A stretch of DNA of 64,000 nucleotides from Caldifarciminota bacterium (lineage in GTDB: Bacteria > Hydrothermota > Hydrothermia > UBA1063 > CAJXJZ01). This document shows, in pieces, positions 47,766-56,832 of this stretch. Made by a program: the position numbers and the translations under genes. The notes under the pieces are model-generated. The model was not told the DNA's origin, searched no databases, and was given only the letters and a program-made list of their open reading frames with translations. Numbering within the stretch: the first letter of the stretch is position 1; every line of letters begins with the position of its first letter. Location: positions 27,520 to 91,519 of the forward strand of contig JALSNX010000022.1 in assembly GCA_026986775.1 (NCBI GenBank), written 5' to 3'.

Positions 47766-47797
47766 AAAAGGCAGGACAAATGTCCTGCCTTTTATTT
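47766..47797. terminator. Bidirectional terminator between convergent operons
   Basis: AAAAGGCAGGACA-AA-TGTCCTGCCTTTT with flanking A/T tracts. Confidence 0.85.
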
Positions 47798-48640
47798 TAT
47801 TCTTTTAAATCCCTTTCCGAATACATCCTTTACTGTGGTCACAGTGAGAAAGGCATTCTCATCTATTTCTCTCACAAACTCCTTTAATCTCACAAGCTCT
47901 CTTCGCCTTCTGAGTATTATCCAGAGCATCTTTCTTTTCTCTCCCTCATAACCACCCTCTGCGTCAATTATTGTAACACCCCTCTGGAGGGTGTTTTTCA
48001 CATAGTCTCTTATTTTTTGCCATTTATCAGAAATTATAATTACCTTGAAGGAAACCTTTATACCCTCAACAACATAGTCAATTGTGTTGGTGTTTACAAG
48101 GACTGCTAAAAGTGAATACATACCTATTTCCCAGCCGAAAAATAGCCCTGCAAAGAATGTGATTGTAAAATCTATAAACAAAAGTCCCTGCCCTATGTCA
48201 AAACCGAGGTATTTATTGAGAATCATGGCTATAATGTCTGTGCCACCCGTTGAGGCATCCTGAAGGAATATCATGGCAAGACCTATGCCTGTAAGGAGGT
48301 CTCCAAAAATAACGGCTAACATTATATCATGTGTGTAGATTATGGGGAAAAGCCTTGCAAACAGGTCAACAAACATGGATAACGCTATTGTTCCGTAGAT
48401 TGATTTGATTCCAAATGCAGGCCCAAGAAGCAGGAAGGCTAAAATAAAGAGGAAAATATTGATAACAAGCATGGTCATACCTACAGGTACGTGGAGGGTA
48501 TAGTGTAATATGGTGGCTATTCCACTTACGCCTCCTGCGGCTATTTTATTGGGAACGAGAAAAATATCAAGCCCGATAGCCGCTACCAATGCCCCAATGG
48601 TAATGTAAAATAAATTTCTGAAATTCGTCCTGTGTGCCAT
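47792..48640 (-). CDS. YitT family (DUF161/DUF2179) membrane protein
   Basis: GLDIFLVPNKIAAGGVSGIATILHY, DASTGGTDIIAMIL. Confidence 0.92.
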   Translation of the reverse strand: MAHRTNFRNLFYITIGALVAAIGLDIFLVPNKIAAGGVSGIATILHYTLHVPVGMTMLVINIFLFILAFLLLGPAFGIKSIYGTIALSMFVDLFARLFPIIYTHDIMLAVIFGDLLTGIGLAMIFLQDASTGGTDIIAMILNKYLGFDIGQGLLFIDFTITFFAGLFFGWEIGMYSLLAVLVNTNTIDYVVEGIKVSFKVIIISDKWQKIRDYVKNTLQRGVTIIDAEGGYEGEKRKMLWIILRRRRELVRLKEFVREIDENAFLTVTTVKDVFGKGFKRIK

Positions 48641-48703
48641 GGAAAAATTTTAAGGTTTTATGCACGTTGAACAGAATTATTTAGGGTGATTTTTTGTTGT
48701 TTG

Positions 48704-48732
48704 TTGCCCCTCTCTGGGTTGTAAATTATAAT
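48704..48732 (+). promoter_or_regulatory. sigma70-type promoter for gcvH operon
   Basis: TTGCCC-N17-TATAAT. Confidence 0.6.
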
Positions 48733-48764
48733 ATTATCGTTCTTTTGAGACAACAAAGGAGGAA

Positions 48765-49151
48765 GTGATGAACATACCTGAAAATCTTAAGTATACGAAA
48801 GAGCATGAGTGGGTGAAAGTGGAAGGTGAGTTTGCTATCGTGGGGATTACGGATTATGCTCAGGGAGAGTTGTCTGATATAGTTTACGTTGAACTTCCAG
48901 AGGTTGGAACAAATCTAAATAAGGGTGATGTGATAACAACCCTTGAAGCAGTTAAAACAGTAGCTGATGTGTACAGCCCTGTTTCAGGTGAGATAGTTGA
49001 GGTAAATGAAAAACTCGCCGATGAGCCCGGTCTTATAAATCAGGACCCATACGGTGAAGGCTGGATTGTGAAAATAAAGATTTCAAATCCTGATGAGTTA
49101 AACGATTTACTTGGTGCAGATGAGTATAAAAAGGTTATAGAGGAAGACTAA
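48765..49151 (+). CDS. gcvH: Glycine cleavage system H protein
   Basis: YTKEHEWVKVEGEFAIVGITDYAQGELSDIVYVELPEVG; lipoyl-lysine region TTLEAVKTVADVYSPVSGE. Confidence 0.97.
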   Translation: MMNIPENLKYTKEHEWVKVEGEFAIVGITDYAQGELSDIVYVELPEVGTNLNKGDVITTLEAVKTVADVYSPVSGEIVEVNEKLADEPGLINQDPYGEGWIVKIKISNPDELNDLLGADEYKKVIEED

Positions 49152-49153
49152 AA

Positions 49154-50485
49154 ATGCACCCATTTATTCCCAATACTCCCGAAGATCGGGAGGAAATGTT
49201 AAAGGAACTTGGAGTTGAATCTTTCAAAGACCTTCTAAGAGACATACCAGAGGACCTCTTCTTTGAGGGTGAACTGAATTTGCCCTCTGCTATTTCTGAG
49301 GAGGAGGCCCTTGACCTTATTAAAAACATAGCCAGAAATAATAAGGTTCTTACGCTTTTTGCCGGTGGTGGAGCCTATGATCATTATGTGCCTGTGGTTA
49401 TAGATTACATTGTGTCCAGACCAGAGTTTTATACAGCATATACGCCGTATCAGGCTGAGGTCAGTCAGGGGACGTTACAGGCGATTTTTGAATTCCAAAC
49501 GATGATTTCCAATCTTACAGGTCTTGACGTAACCAATGCTTCCATGTATGATGGCGCCTCTGCCGCTGCTGAAGCACTTCTTATGGCTATAAGAATAAAG
49601 AAGAAAAACAAAGTGGTAATAAGTTCTGCTATTAATCCAGCATATAAGAAAGTAATAGAAACGTATCTTGATGGACCCAATGCTGAAATAGTCTATGTGA
49701 ATTACGATGAGTACACGGGGATGACGGATGTTTCAAAACTTGTAGAGGCTGTTGAAGGTTCTTCTGCAATTCTTATGCAGCATCCAAATTATTTTGGTGT
49801 ACTGGAGGATATGGAGCAGGCAGGGAAAATTGCTAAAGAAAAGGGAGTAATATTCATACATCACTATTACCCTGTGTCCCTTGGTCTATTAAAGAAACCA
49901 TCAGATTATGGGGCAGATATCGCAACGGCAGAAGGACAACCCTTTGGACTGCATCTTAATTTTGGTGGTCCCTATGTGGGGCTATTCTCTGCTAAAAAAG
50001 AGTACATAAGACAGATGCCCGGTAGAATAATTGGTGAGACCGTGGATTTAAACGGCCATAGAGGCTATGTAATGACCTTGCAGACAAGGGAGCAACATAT
50101 AAGGAGAGAAAGGGCAACTTCCAATATATGCTCCAATCAGAACCTCTGTGCTTTGAGAGTGCTTGTTTATCTTTCAATTTATGGGAAAGAGGGGCTTAAG
50201 AAAGTTGCCAAAGGTTGTTTTGGAAAGGCACATTATTTACTTGAGAAGCTTGAGAATGAAAAGGTGGGGAAAAGAGCCTATAAAGGTGCATTCTTCAACG
50301 AATTTGTTTTAAAGCTCAATAAAATCTCTGCGGCAGAGTTCATAGAAAAAATGGTCAATAAGGGGATACTCCCCGGTATAGACCTGGGTGAGAACAAGTT
50401 ACTGGTGGCTGTTACTGAGAAGAGGCGCATGGACGAACTTGATGAGTATGTAAAACTCGCCAGAGAAATTTTAAAGGAGAGTTAA
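49154..50485 (+). CDS. gcvPA: Glycine dehydrogenase (aminomethyl-transferring) subunit 1
   Basis: FIPNTPEDREEMLKELG, PYQAEVSQGTLQAIFEFQTMISNLTGLDVTNASMYDG. Confidence 0.96.
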   Translation: MHPFIPNTPEDREEMLKELGVESFKDLLRDIPEDLFFEGELNLPSAISEEEALDLIKNIARNNKVLTLFAGGGAYDHYVPVVIDYIVSRPEFYTAYTPYQAEVSQGTLQAIFEFQTMISNLTGLDVTNASMYDGASAAAEALLMAIRIKKKNKVVISSAINPAYKKVIETYLDGPNAEIVYVNYDEYTGMTDVSKLVEAVEGSSAILMQHPNYFGVLEDMEQAGKIAKEKGVIFIHHYYPVSLGLLKKPSDYGADIATAEGQPFGLHLNFGGPYVGLFSAKKEYIRQMPGRIIGETVDLNGHRGYVMTLQTREQHIRRERATSNICSNQNLCALRVLVYLSIYGKEGLKKVAKGCFGKAHYLLEKLENEKVGKRAYKGAFFNEFVLKLNKISAAEFIEKMVNKGILPGIDLGENKLLVAVTEKRRMDELDEYVKLAREILKES

Positions 50486-50487
50486 AA

Positions 50488-50988
50488 ATGGCACTACCCA
50501 TAGAAGAAGTCTGGGTAAACCGCAAGGTTGTAAAGGTTACACTGAAGGGGGCGAGAAATAAGCCCGGTATTGCTGCTGACATCTTTGAAATGCTTGCGTC
50601 ATGGGGAATAAATGCGGAACTTATAGTGGCTGGAGCCGGAGATAGAGGAAGAGCTGACATTGCCTTTCTTGTGCTTGAGAGTGATTATTTCAAATTAAAA
50701 GAGCAGGAGGAGGCGCTCTGTGAAAATGTAGATGCAAAGGGTATTAAATACGAACCCAAAGTCGCTCTGTTTGTATTTTACGGAGACAGGACCCTTTCAC
50801 GAAGACCAGGTATTGCCGCAAAGATTTTTGATATTTTTGCACAGGCTGGAATTAATATTGAAATGGTAAGTGCATCAGTTGACTCTATATCCATTGTCAT
50901 ACCAGAGGATAGAGTTGATGATGCATATATGGTTTTACAGGATACACTTGGTGTTGATATAACAGAGGGTTTTGGTTATGAAGATTGA
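50488..50988 (+). CDS. Tandem ACT-domain protein (aspartokinase regulatory-like)
   Basis: Two ACT motifs (KPGIAADIFEMLASWGIN, RPGIAAKIFDIFAQAGINIEMVSAS). Confidence 0.85.
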   Translation: MALPIEEVWVNRKVVKVTLKGARNKPGIAADIFEMLASWGINAELIVAGAGDRGRADIAFLVLESDYFKLKEQEEALCENVDAKGIKYEPKVALFVFYGDRTLSRRPGIAAKIFDIFAQAGINIEMVSASVDSISIVIPEDRVDDAYMVLQDTLGVDITEGFGYED

Positions 50989-52102
50989 ACTTTATCAGGG
51001 TAATGAGGCTGTTGCATATGGGGCTCTGAGAGCCGGGGTTTCCTTCTATGGTGGTTATCCAATCACACCTTCGTCCGAAATAGCAGAAGTTATGGCGAGA
51101 GAGTTGCCCAAAAGGGATGGTGTTTTTATTCAGATGGAGGATGAAATAGCATCTTTAGCTGCATGTATTGGTGCAAGGCTCGCAGGTAGAAAATCAATGA
51201 CTGCAACAAGTGGGCCGGGATTTTCTCTTATGCAGGAGCATCTTGGTTATGCTGCAATGGCAGAGGTTCCTGTTGTTATAATTGATGCCATGAGAGGTGG
51301 ACCATCAACAGGATTACCGACCAGAACCTCTCAGGGAGATATAATGCAGGCAAGGTGGGGAACTCATGGGGACCATCCTGTTGTAGTTCTTATGCCATCA
51401 ACTGTTGAGGAGGCTTTTTATTTTACCATTGATGCGGTTAATATTTCGGAAAGGCTGCGACTCCCTGCCGTCGTTCTCTCTGATGAAATACTGTCCCACA
51501 TGAGAGAAAAGGTTGTTATTGACAGAGAGGTGGAAATATGGGAAAAAGAGCCCGATATTAAACCGGGTGAACGTTATTTCCCGTTTGATGAAAATAATAT
51601 CTATGATTCAGGTATTCTTCCTTTTGGAAAGGGACAGAGATATCATGTGACGGGTCTTGTTCATGGAAAAGATGGATTTCCCAGCAATGACCCTGAAGTG
51701 GCAAAGAAAAATCTGGAAAGGTTTAAGAAAAAAATAGAGGATAATATAGAACTTCTTACAGACGTTGAGTACTACAAAACTGATGATGCTGAGATTCTAT
51801 TTGTCGCTGGTGGTACTGCTGCGCGTGCCACGAAGGAGATTGTGGATGTTCTGAGAGATAGAGGCATAAAGATAGGGCTATTCAGACCCAAAATTGTGTG
51901 GCCATTTCCCGGACATGAACTTAAAAAGTTTGATGGAAGAGTATCTCATGTGATTGTACCAGAGTTGAATCAGGGACAGTTAATTTACGAAGTAGAACGC
52001 CATTTTAAAACGTCTTTGGTCTTCGGGCTCAATAGATACGATGGCGAACTCTTCACATTTGATGAGCTCCTTGATGGTACTTTAAATATAATTAAATCCT
52101 GA
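50978..52102 (+). CDS. 2-oxoacid:ferredoxin oxidoreductase subunit alpha
   Basis: YGGYPITPSSEIAEVMARELPKRDGVFIQMEDEIASLAACIGARLAGRKSMTATSGPGFSLMQE. Confidence 0.93.
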   Translation: MKIELYQGNEAVAYGALRAGVSFYGGYPITPSSEIAEVMARELPKRDGVFIQMEDEIASLAACIGARLAGRKSMTATSGPGFSLMQEHLGYAAMAEVPVVIIDAMRGGPSTGLPTRTSQGDIMQARWGTHGDHPVVVLMPSTVEEAFYFTIDAVNISERLRLPAVVLSDEILSHMREKVVIDREVEIWEKEPDIKPGERYFPFDENNIYDSGILPFGKGQRYHVTGLVHGKDGFPSNDPEVAKKNLERFKKKIEDNIELLTDVEYYKTDDAEILFVAGGTAARATKEIVDVLRDRGIKIGLFRPKIVWPFPGHELKKFDGRVSHVIVPELNQGQLIYEVERHFKTSLVFGLNRYDGELFTFDELLDGTLNIIKS

Positions 52103-53040
52103 TGGCTGGACTTTACGTTGTTATTTTAGCAGCAGGCAGGTCAAAAAGGATAAATTCTAAAAAAAGCAAACTTCTTCTTCCTCTGTGTGGAAAGGAACTC
52201 CTTGCATATCCCACTGAGGCCGCCTTATCTCTTAAACCAGAAAAGGTTATACTGGTGGTTGGAGGCCCACACAAGGATTGCATTATGAAGAACTTCTCAA
52301 GATACAATCCTGTATTCGTAGAACAGCCTGAACCTCTTGGGACAGGAGATGCGGTGCGAAAGGCTGAAGGCCATATTCCTAATGATGCTGATGTTCTTGT
52401 AATGCCGGGAGATGCTCCTCTAATTAAAGCTGCAACACTTAAATCCCTTGTGGAATTCCACAGGGAGAAAAAGGCAGTGGCAACAGTTTTAACAGTTGAT
52501 CACCCGAATCCCACGGGCTATGGAAGGATTGTAAGGTCTAAAGGGGACAGAATTCTCATGATAGTTGAGGAAAAAGATGCTTTTCCTGAGGAACGTGCTA
52601 TAAAAGAGATAAATTCAGGTATATACGTGTTTGAGGCAGGAAAACTCTTTGAGGCACTCAGAGATATAAGGCCTGACAACAGGCAGAAAGAGTATTATCT
52701 TACCGATGTTATTGAGATTTTACAGAGACGAGAAAAAAGGGTTTACGCATTCAAAATTGATAACTACAGAGAAATTACAGGTGTTAATACAAGAGAACAG
52801 TTTTCTGAGGCAGTAATATATATGCAGGAAGAGATTAAAAAGTACTGGCTATCACAGGGAGTTACATTTATAGACCCGAGACTTGTTTATATTGAATCAG
52901 ATGTTGAAATAGGAAAAGATGCAGTAATCTATCCTTTCGTTTCACTTTTAGGTAAGACAAAAGTTGGGCAGGATGCTGTGATAGGACCAAACAGAATTCT
53001 CAAAGATATGGAGGTTCCTGATGGAGAAGAACTTTTTTGA
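52102..53040 (+). CDS. GlmU-like nucleotidyltransferase with shortened left-handed beta-helix region
   Basis: VVILAAGRSKRINSKKSKLLLPLCGKELL; EINSGIYVFEAGKLFEAL; VEIGKDAVIYPFVSLLGKTKVGQDAVIG. Confidence 0.85.
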   Translation: MAGLYVVILAAGRSKRINSKKSKLLLPLCGKELLAYPTEAALSLKPEKVILVVGGPHKDCIMKNFSRYNPVFVEQPEPLGTGDAVRKAEGHIPNDADVLVMPGDAPLIKAATLKSLVEFHREKKAVATVLTVDHPNPTGYGRIVRSKGDRILMIVEEKDAFPEERAIKEINSGIYVFEAGKLFEALRDIRPDNRQKEYYLTDVIEILQRREKRVYAFKIDNYREITGVNTREQFSEAVIYMQEEIKKYWLSQGVTFIDPRLVYIESDVEIGKDAVIYPFVSLLGKTKVGQDAVIGPNRILKDMEVPDGEELF

Positions 53041-53350
53041 AAAAGAGGTAAAGCGCATTTCAAAACTTGCATATCTTAAACTGTCAGAAGAAGAAGAAGA
53101 GATGAAAATGATTGAACATTTCAGAAAGATGTATAAATTTGTATCTCGCCTTAAAGAGGTTGATACACGAAATGTCAGGATGCTTATTTATCCCCATGAT
53201 AGAGTTTCTTTGAGAATGGAGGATGATATTCCGCGTGAAGGTATATCCCATCTTGATGTTATGAAAAATGCACCTTTGACATTTAAAGAATATATAAGGA
53301 CAAAAAGTCCAATTAAAGAGGCAAAAATAAAGGAAAAGCAGGCAGAATAA
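53021..53350 (+). CDS. gatC: Asp/Glu-tRNA amidotransferase subunit C-like
   Basis: VKRISKLAYLKLSEEEEEMKMIEHFRKMYKFVSRLKEVDT. Confidence 0.8.
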   Translation: MEKNFFEKEVKRISKLAYLKLSEEEEEMKMIEHFRKMYKFVSRLKEVDTRNVRMLIYPHDRVSLRMEDDIPREGISHLDVMKNAPLTFKEYIRTKSPIKEAKIKEKQAE

Positions 53351-54039
53351 TGTATCTTTTTCTGTTTGACGTAGATGGCACCCTTATAAATTCTGGAAAT
53401 GCTGGCAGGATGGCTCTTGAGCGTGTTTTCAGAGAAATTTATGAGGTTGAAAATGCCATGAATGGCATAGTGCCTGACGGAAAAACAGATATTGAAATCA
53501 TTAAGGAGATGTTGCGCGAAAAAGCTAAAATAGATAATGTTGACGATGGTATAGTTGATTTTATAGTTTCCGAATACATAAAAAACCTGGAGGAAACCAT
53601 AAACAACCCTCATTACAAGGTAATAGATGGAGCGAAGGAATATGTTCAGAAAATACACTATTCAAAGCGAAACATTGCAGGTCTTGCAACAGGTAATATT
53701 GAAATGGGCGCCAGAGTAAAATTGAAACCAGCAGGACTTTTAAAATACTTTAAATTTGGAGGTTATGGCTCTGACTCAGAAAGCAGAGTGGAAATCCTGA
53801 AAATCGCTTTTGAGAGAGCCAGGAAATTTGCGGATGAAGAAATAGAGAGAGTTTATGTTGTGGGTGATACCCCAAGGGATATACGGGCTGCAAAGGAAGC
53901 AGGTTTTATAAGTGTTGCAGTGGCAACAGGCAACTATAAAATGGATGACCTTCTTAAAGAAGGCCCCGATTTTCTATTCAGTTCTCTAAAAGATCCCGAT
54001 GCCATAAAACTCCTTAAGGATTGGGATCTCTTTTCTTAG
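53350..54039 (+). CDS. HAD family hydrolase (phosphoglycolate phosphatase-like)
   Basis: LFDVDGTLINSGNAGRMALERVF, YVVGDTPRDIRAAKEAGF. Confidence 0.92.
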   Translation: MYLFLFDVDGTLINSGNAGRMALERVFREIYEVENAMNGIVPDGKTDIEIIKEMLREKAKIDNVDDGIVDFIVSEYIKNLEETINNPHYKVIDGAKEYVQKIHYSKRNIAGLATGNIEMGARVKLKPAGLLKYFKFGGYGSDSESRVEILKIAFERARKFADEEIERVYVVGDTPRDIRAAKEAGFISVAVATGNYKMDDLLKEGPDFLFSSLKDPDAIKLLKDWDLFS

Positions 54040-54909
54040 AGGTATAGAACAACATCCTTCATAGAATCTGACCCTGTAGCCCAGAGACTTGGCCTTCTTT
54101 ATACCTTCATAAGACCACAGGGCCATGGCATCTATCAGGTTGTTCTCTAAAAGAGCTGTTTCAAGCACTTTTCTGTATTTTCCTCTGGGCCTTGCACAAC
54201 CGAGTGTAACACGTTTGAAAAGTTTTCTGGCATATGAAAAGACCTCTATAACATCCTTAATATCTGGAGTTTCAGCATTCATGACGTCCGGCATGAGAAC
54301 CACCAGTATGACCTCTTCTTTCTGAAATTCAGCAAGCATATCAAGGGCACTGAATTCTCCCTTTATTTTACCGCCGTGGATACCAATTATTACGTGTGGT
54401 GCAACTCCAAGATCGCTTAAGTAAACGTTTTTGAGGGTATTCTCCATTACGCTAAAGTCATCTATGTGATAAACGTATTTCAGCGTTTCAGCATCTCCAA
54501 CTATGTCAATTAGTATCTGTTTTATAGGTGTGTTTTTGAACAATTCAGCGATATCTGAAGAAATGTTCATTCCACCATGGGCTATGAGATAGAGTCCTGT
54601 CTCGTAATTGGTGAGGACTGGTAAAAATCTTTTCCACGGCATTCTGCCGTTTTTATCGCACCCTCCGCTGAGCAGGGCTCCTATCATGCCATTTTTTTCA
54701 AAATTATTGAGGATGCGTAGTAGTTCGTCGGGTGTTCTTATATGATACATGCTCTTTAAAAGGTAGCCTTTACAGTGTTCACATCCAAGAGCACAGGAAG
54801 GTCCGGTTATTGAAACAGCCGGAAACCTGCTTCTGTGCCCGTATGCATTGATCATTCCCGGTAAAAAGATATCCAGGACTTTTCTATTGCTTCTTTCAGG
54901 TCGTTCCAT
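53986..54909 (-). CDS. Radical SAM protein, LipS1/LipS2-type lipoyl synthase component
   Basis: CALGCEHCKG; LGCARPRG; EGCCSIP; cluster context. Confidence 0.6.
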   Translation of the reverse strand: MERPERSNRKVLDIFLPGMINAYGHRSRFPAVSITGPSCALGCEHCKGYLLKSMYHIRTPDELLRILNNFEKNGMIGALLSGGCDKNGRMPWKRFLPVLTNYETGLYLIAHGGMNISSDIAELFKNTPIKQILIDIVGDAETLKYVYHIDDFSVMENTLKNVYLSDLGVAPHVIIGIHGGKIKGEFSALDMLAEFQKEEVILVVLMPDVMNAETPDIKDVIEVFSYARKLFKRVTLGCARPRGKYRKVLETALLENNLIDAMALWSYEGIKKAKSLGYRVRFYEGCCSIPLRKEIPILKEFYGIGIF

Positions 54910-55817
54910 TTTTTCTCCATTAAGTCTCTTCTTTTCTTTCTTCTTTTCAGATACTTCGCAAGATATGAGGATTGCAGAAGTCTTTCGTATTCCTCTTTGT
55001 TTATTCTGCCCTTTATCAAAGAAGAAGCCATGTGGGCAGATTCAAAAGCATTCTGTATACCTGCACCTGTAAGGGGGTCCGCAAATCCTCCGGCATCACC
55101 AATAAGTATATGATTAGAATGCAGGGATTTACGCAGGACAGATAGCGGAATGAGCCCGGTATGAGCCTCTCTGTATCTGACATCTTCAATGATTCCCTGT
55201 TTTTTTAAAACGGTGAGCCATTTAAGAAGTAAAGACTTTAGATTTCTGCTTCGTGCCCCTACTCCGCAGTTTGCCTCGTCCTTTCTCGGAAAACACCAGG
55301 CATATCCGTGAAGTATTTCCTCTGAAAAATAAATCAGTGTTTTTTTCAGGTTTCTTTTAAGTGTAACTCTAACATTGATTGCAGGGAGAAAGTTGTGTTT
55401 GTTTTCCTTTTCATTCATAGGACCCCACGGTCCATAAGCTCCGACTATCCATTCCGCTTTATATGTCCCGCAGTTAGTTTTCACTGTATTTTTGTCTACT
55501 TTTACTACTCTTTCACCCAGATGTATTGTGCATTTTAAACTCTCCAGCATACTTTTCTGTAATTTTTCCCTGTCTATGATATATCCGGGAGCTTTGACTG
55601 TTCTTCTGGTATCGTTGACTATAAGTTCCATAAAAGATGTCTCAGCCACCTTGAATGGTGTAAAATGGGATAGCGCTGGAACCCACTCTGCACAGGCTAT
55701 GTTTTTAAATGGCTTTTTTTTCGCATCTATTAGCAATAATCTAACATCTTCAATTTCTTTAGCCAGAGCAAGACCTGAAGGGCCTGCTCCGATTATGATA
55801 ACATCGTATTCAATCAT
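54852..55817 (-). CDS. FAD-dependent geranylgeranyl-reductase-like oxidoreductase (LipT-like by context)
   Basis: DVIIIGAGPSGLALAKEI; HILIGDAGGFADPLTGAGIQNAFESAHMAS. Confidence 0.8.
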   Translation of the reverse strand: MIEYDVIIIGAGPSGLALAKEIEDVRLLLIDAKKKPFKNIACAEWVPALSHFTPFKVAETSFMELIVNDTRRTVKAPGYIIDREKLQKSMLESLKCTIHLGERVVKVDKNTVKTNCGTYKAEWIVGAYGPWGPMNEKENKHNFLPAINVRVTLKRNLKKTLIYFSEEILHGYAWCFPRKDEANCGVGARSRNLKSLLLKWLTVLKKQGIIEDVRYREAHTGLIPLSVLRKSLHSNHILIGDAGGFADPLTGAGIQNAFESAHMASSLIKGRINKEEYERLLQSSYLAKYLKRRKKRRDLMEKKWNDLKEAIEKSWISFYRE

Positions 55818-56832
55818 AAAGGAAGATTTCTTTTTTGATTTTTTCTATATCGTGAGGTTCCGGAGGAAACGGGTGATTCCTTATATTATCACCGGGTCGT
55901 TCATTGGCATAGGGTCTATTACATGCAACCCTTCCTTTTTTCCCTACACATCCTGAGGTCATAAAGCATTCACCATCTTCAATATATGGTGTTATATCAA
56001 CGCCGAAATCAATAATCTGGTCCTTTGCGTTAAATTGCATGGATTCGTATCTTGATATTTCATTGTCAATAAGATACCTTGCAATCTGGATTCTCCTGTA
56101 TGTGCCTATGGGAGGTGGTGACTGGTTCTCAAGTAAACTTCCCTTCTCCGGATAAAATGAAAAAAGGTGAGTTTCGCCACCAAGGTCTTTTATAAACTGT
56201 ATTGCTCTTACCATCTCCCTTTCCGTTTCTCCAAGTCCCACAATAAAATGACTTCCCACATTGCCTTTGCCGAAAATAGATACGGCTTCTTTGAAAACGG
56301 TTATGTATCTTTCCCATTTATGTGGACCTTTTACGCTTTTCCCTCTGTGTTTTTCAAAAAGTTCAGGAGTGGCAGCGTCTATTGCTATTCCTATTTTATC
56401 TGCACCGGATTTTTTAAAGTCTTCAAGGTCATCGGGCAATATGACAGTTGGAGAGATGAGAAATGAGATTGGAATATCGGTTTTTTCTTTTATTCTTTTT
56501 GCTATTTCCATTGTATCCAGCACAGCCTTTCTCCTTGTTATCATGGAAATACATACCCTCTCAATTTTATCCTCTCTTTCCTGCATTCTCTTTATAATCT
56601 CATCTGTTGAGTAAAGAGGCCAGTCCACACGGATAAATGATTTTTCATTATAGGTACCCGGTCTTAACTTCTGGAGCCCGCAATAGGAACAGTTGGCGGA
56701 ACATCCTTTATCATAGTGTATTAGCAAATTTATGCAGTATAGTCTGGCATTTCTGTAAAACCTTCCTCTTTTCAAGCCCAGTGTTATGCTTGCTGCAAGA
56801 CTGGTCCTTACAAAGTCAGGGCTTTCCATCAT
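55810..56832 (-). CDS. Radical SAM protein, LipS1/LipS2-type lipoyl synthase component
   Basis: YDKGCSANCSYCGLQ; C-terminal Cys set CFMTSGCVGKKGRVACNRPYANERPG; cluster context. Confidence 0.65.
   Translation of the reverse strand: MMESPDFVRTSLAASITLGLKRGRFYRNARLYCINLLIHYDKGCSANCSYCGLQKLRPGTYNEKSFIRVDWPLYSTDEIIKRMQEREDKIERVCISMITRRKAVLDTMEIAKRIKEKTDIPISFLISPTVILPDDLEDFKKSGADKIGIAIDAATPELFEKHRGKSVKGPHKWERYITVFKEAVSIFGKGNVGSHFIVGLGETEREMVRAIQFIKDLGGETHLFSFYPEKGSLLENQSPPPIGTYRRIQIARYLIDNEISRYESMQFNAKDQIIDFGVDITPYIEDGECFMTSGCVGKKGRVACNRPYANERPGDNIRNHPFPPEPHDIEKIKKEIFLYD

Noticed and set aside
48733-48764. Glycine riboswitch upstream of gcvH
   Set aside because: Leader after the predicted TSS is only about 25-30 nt, too short for a glycine aptamer
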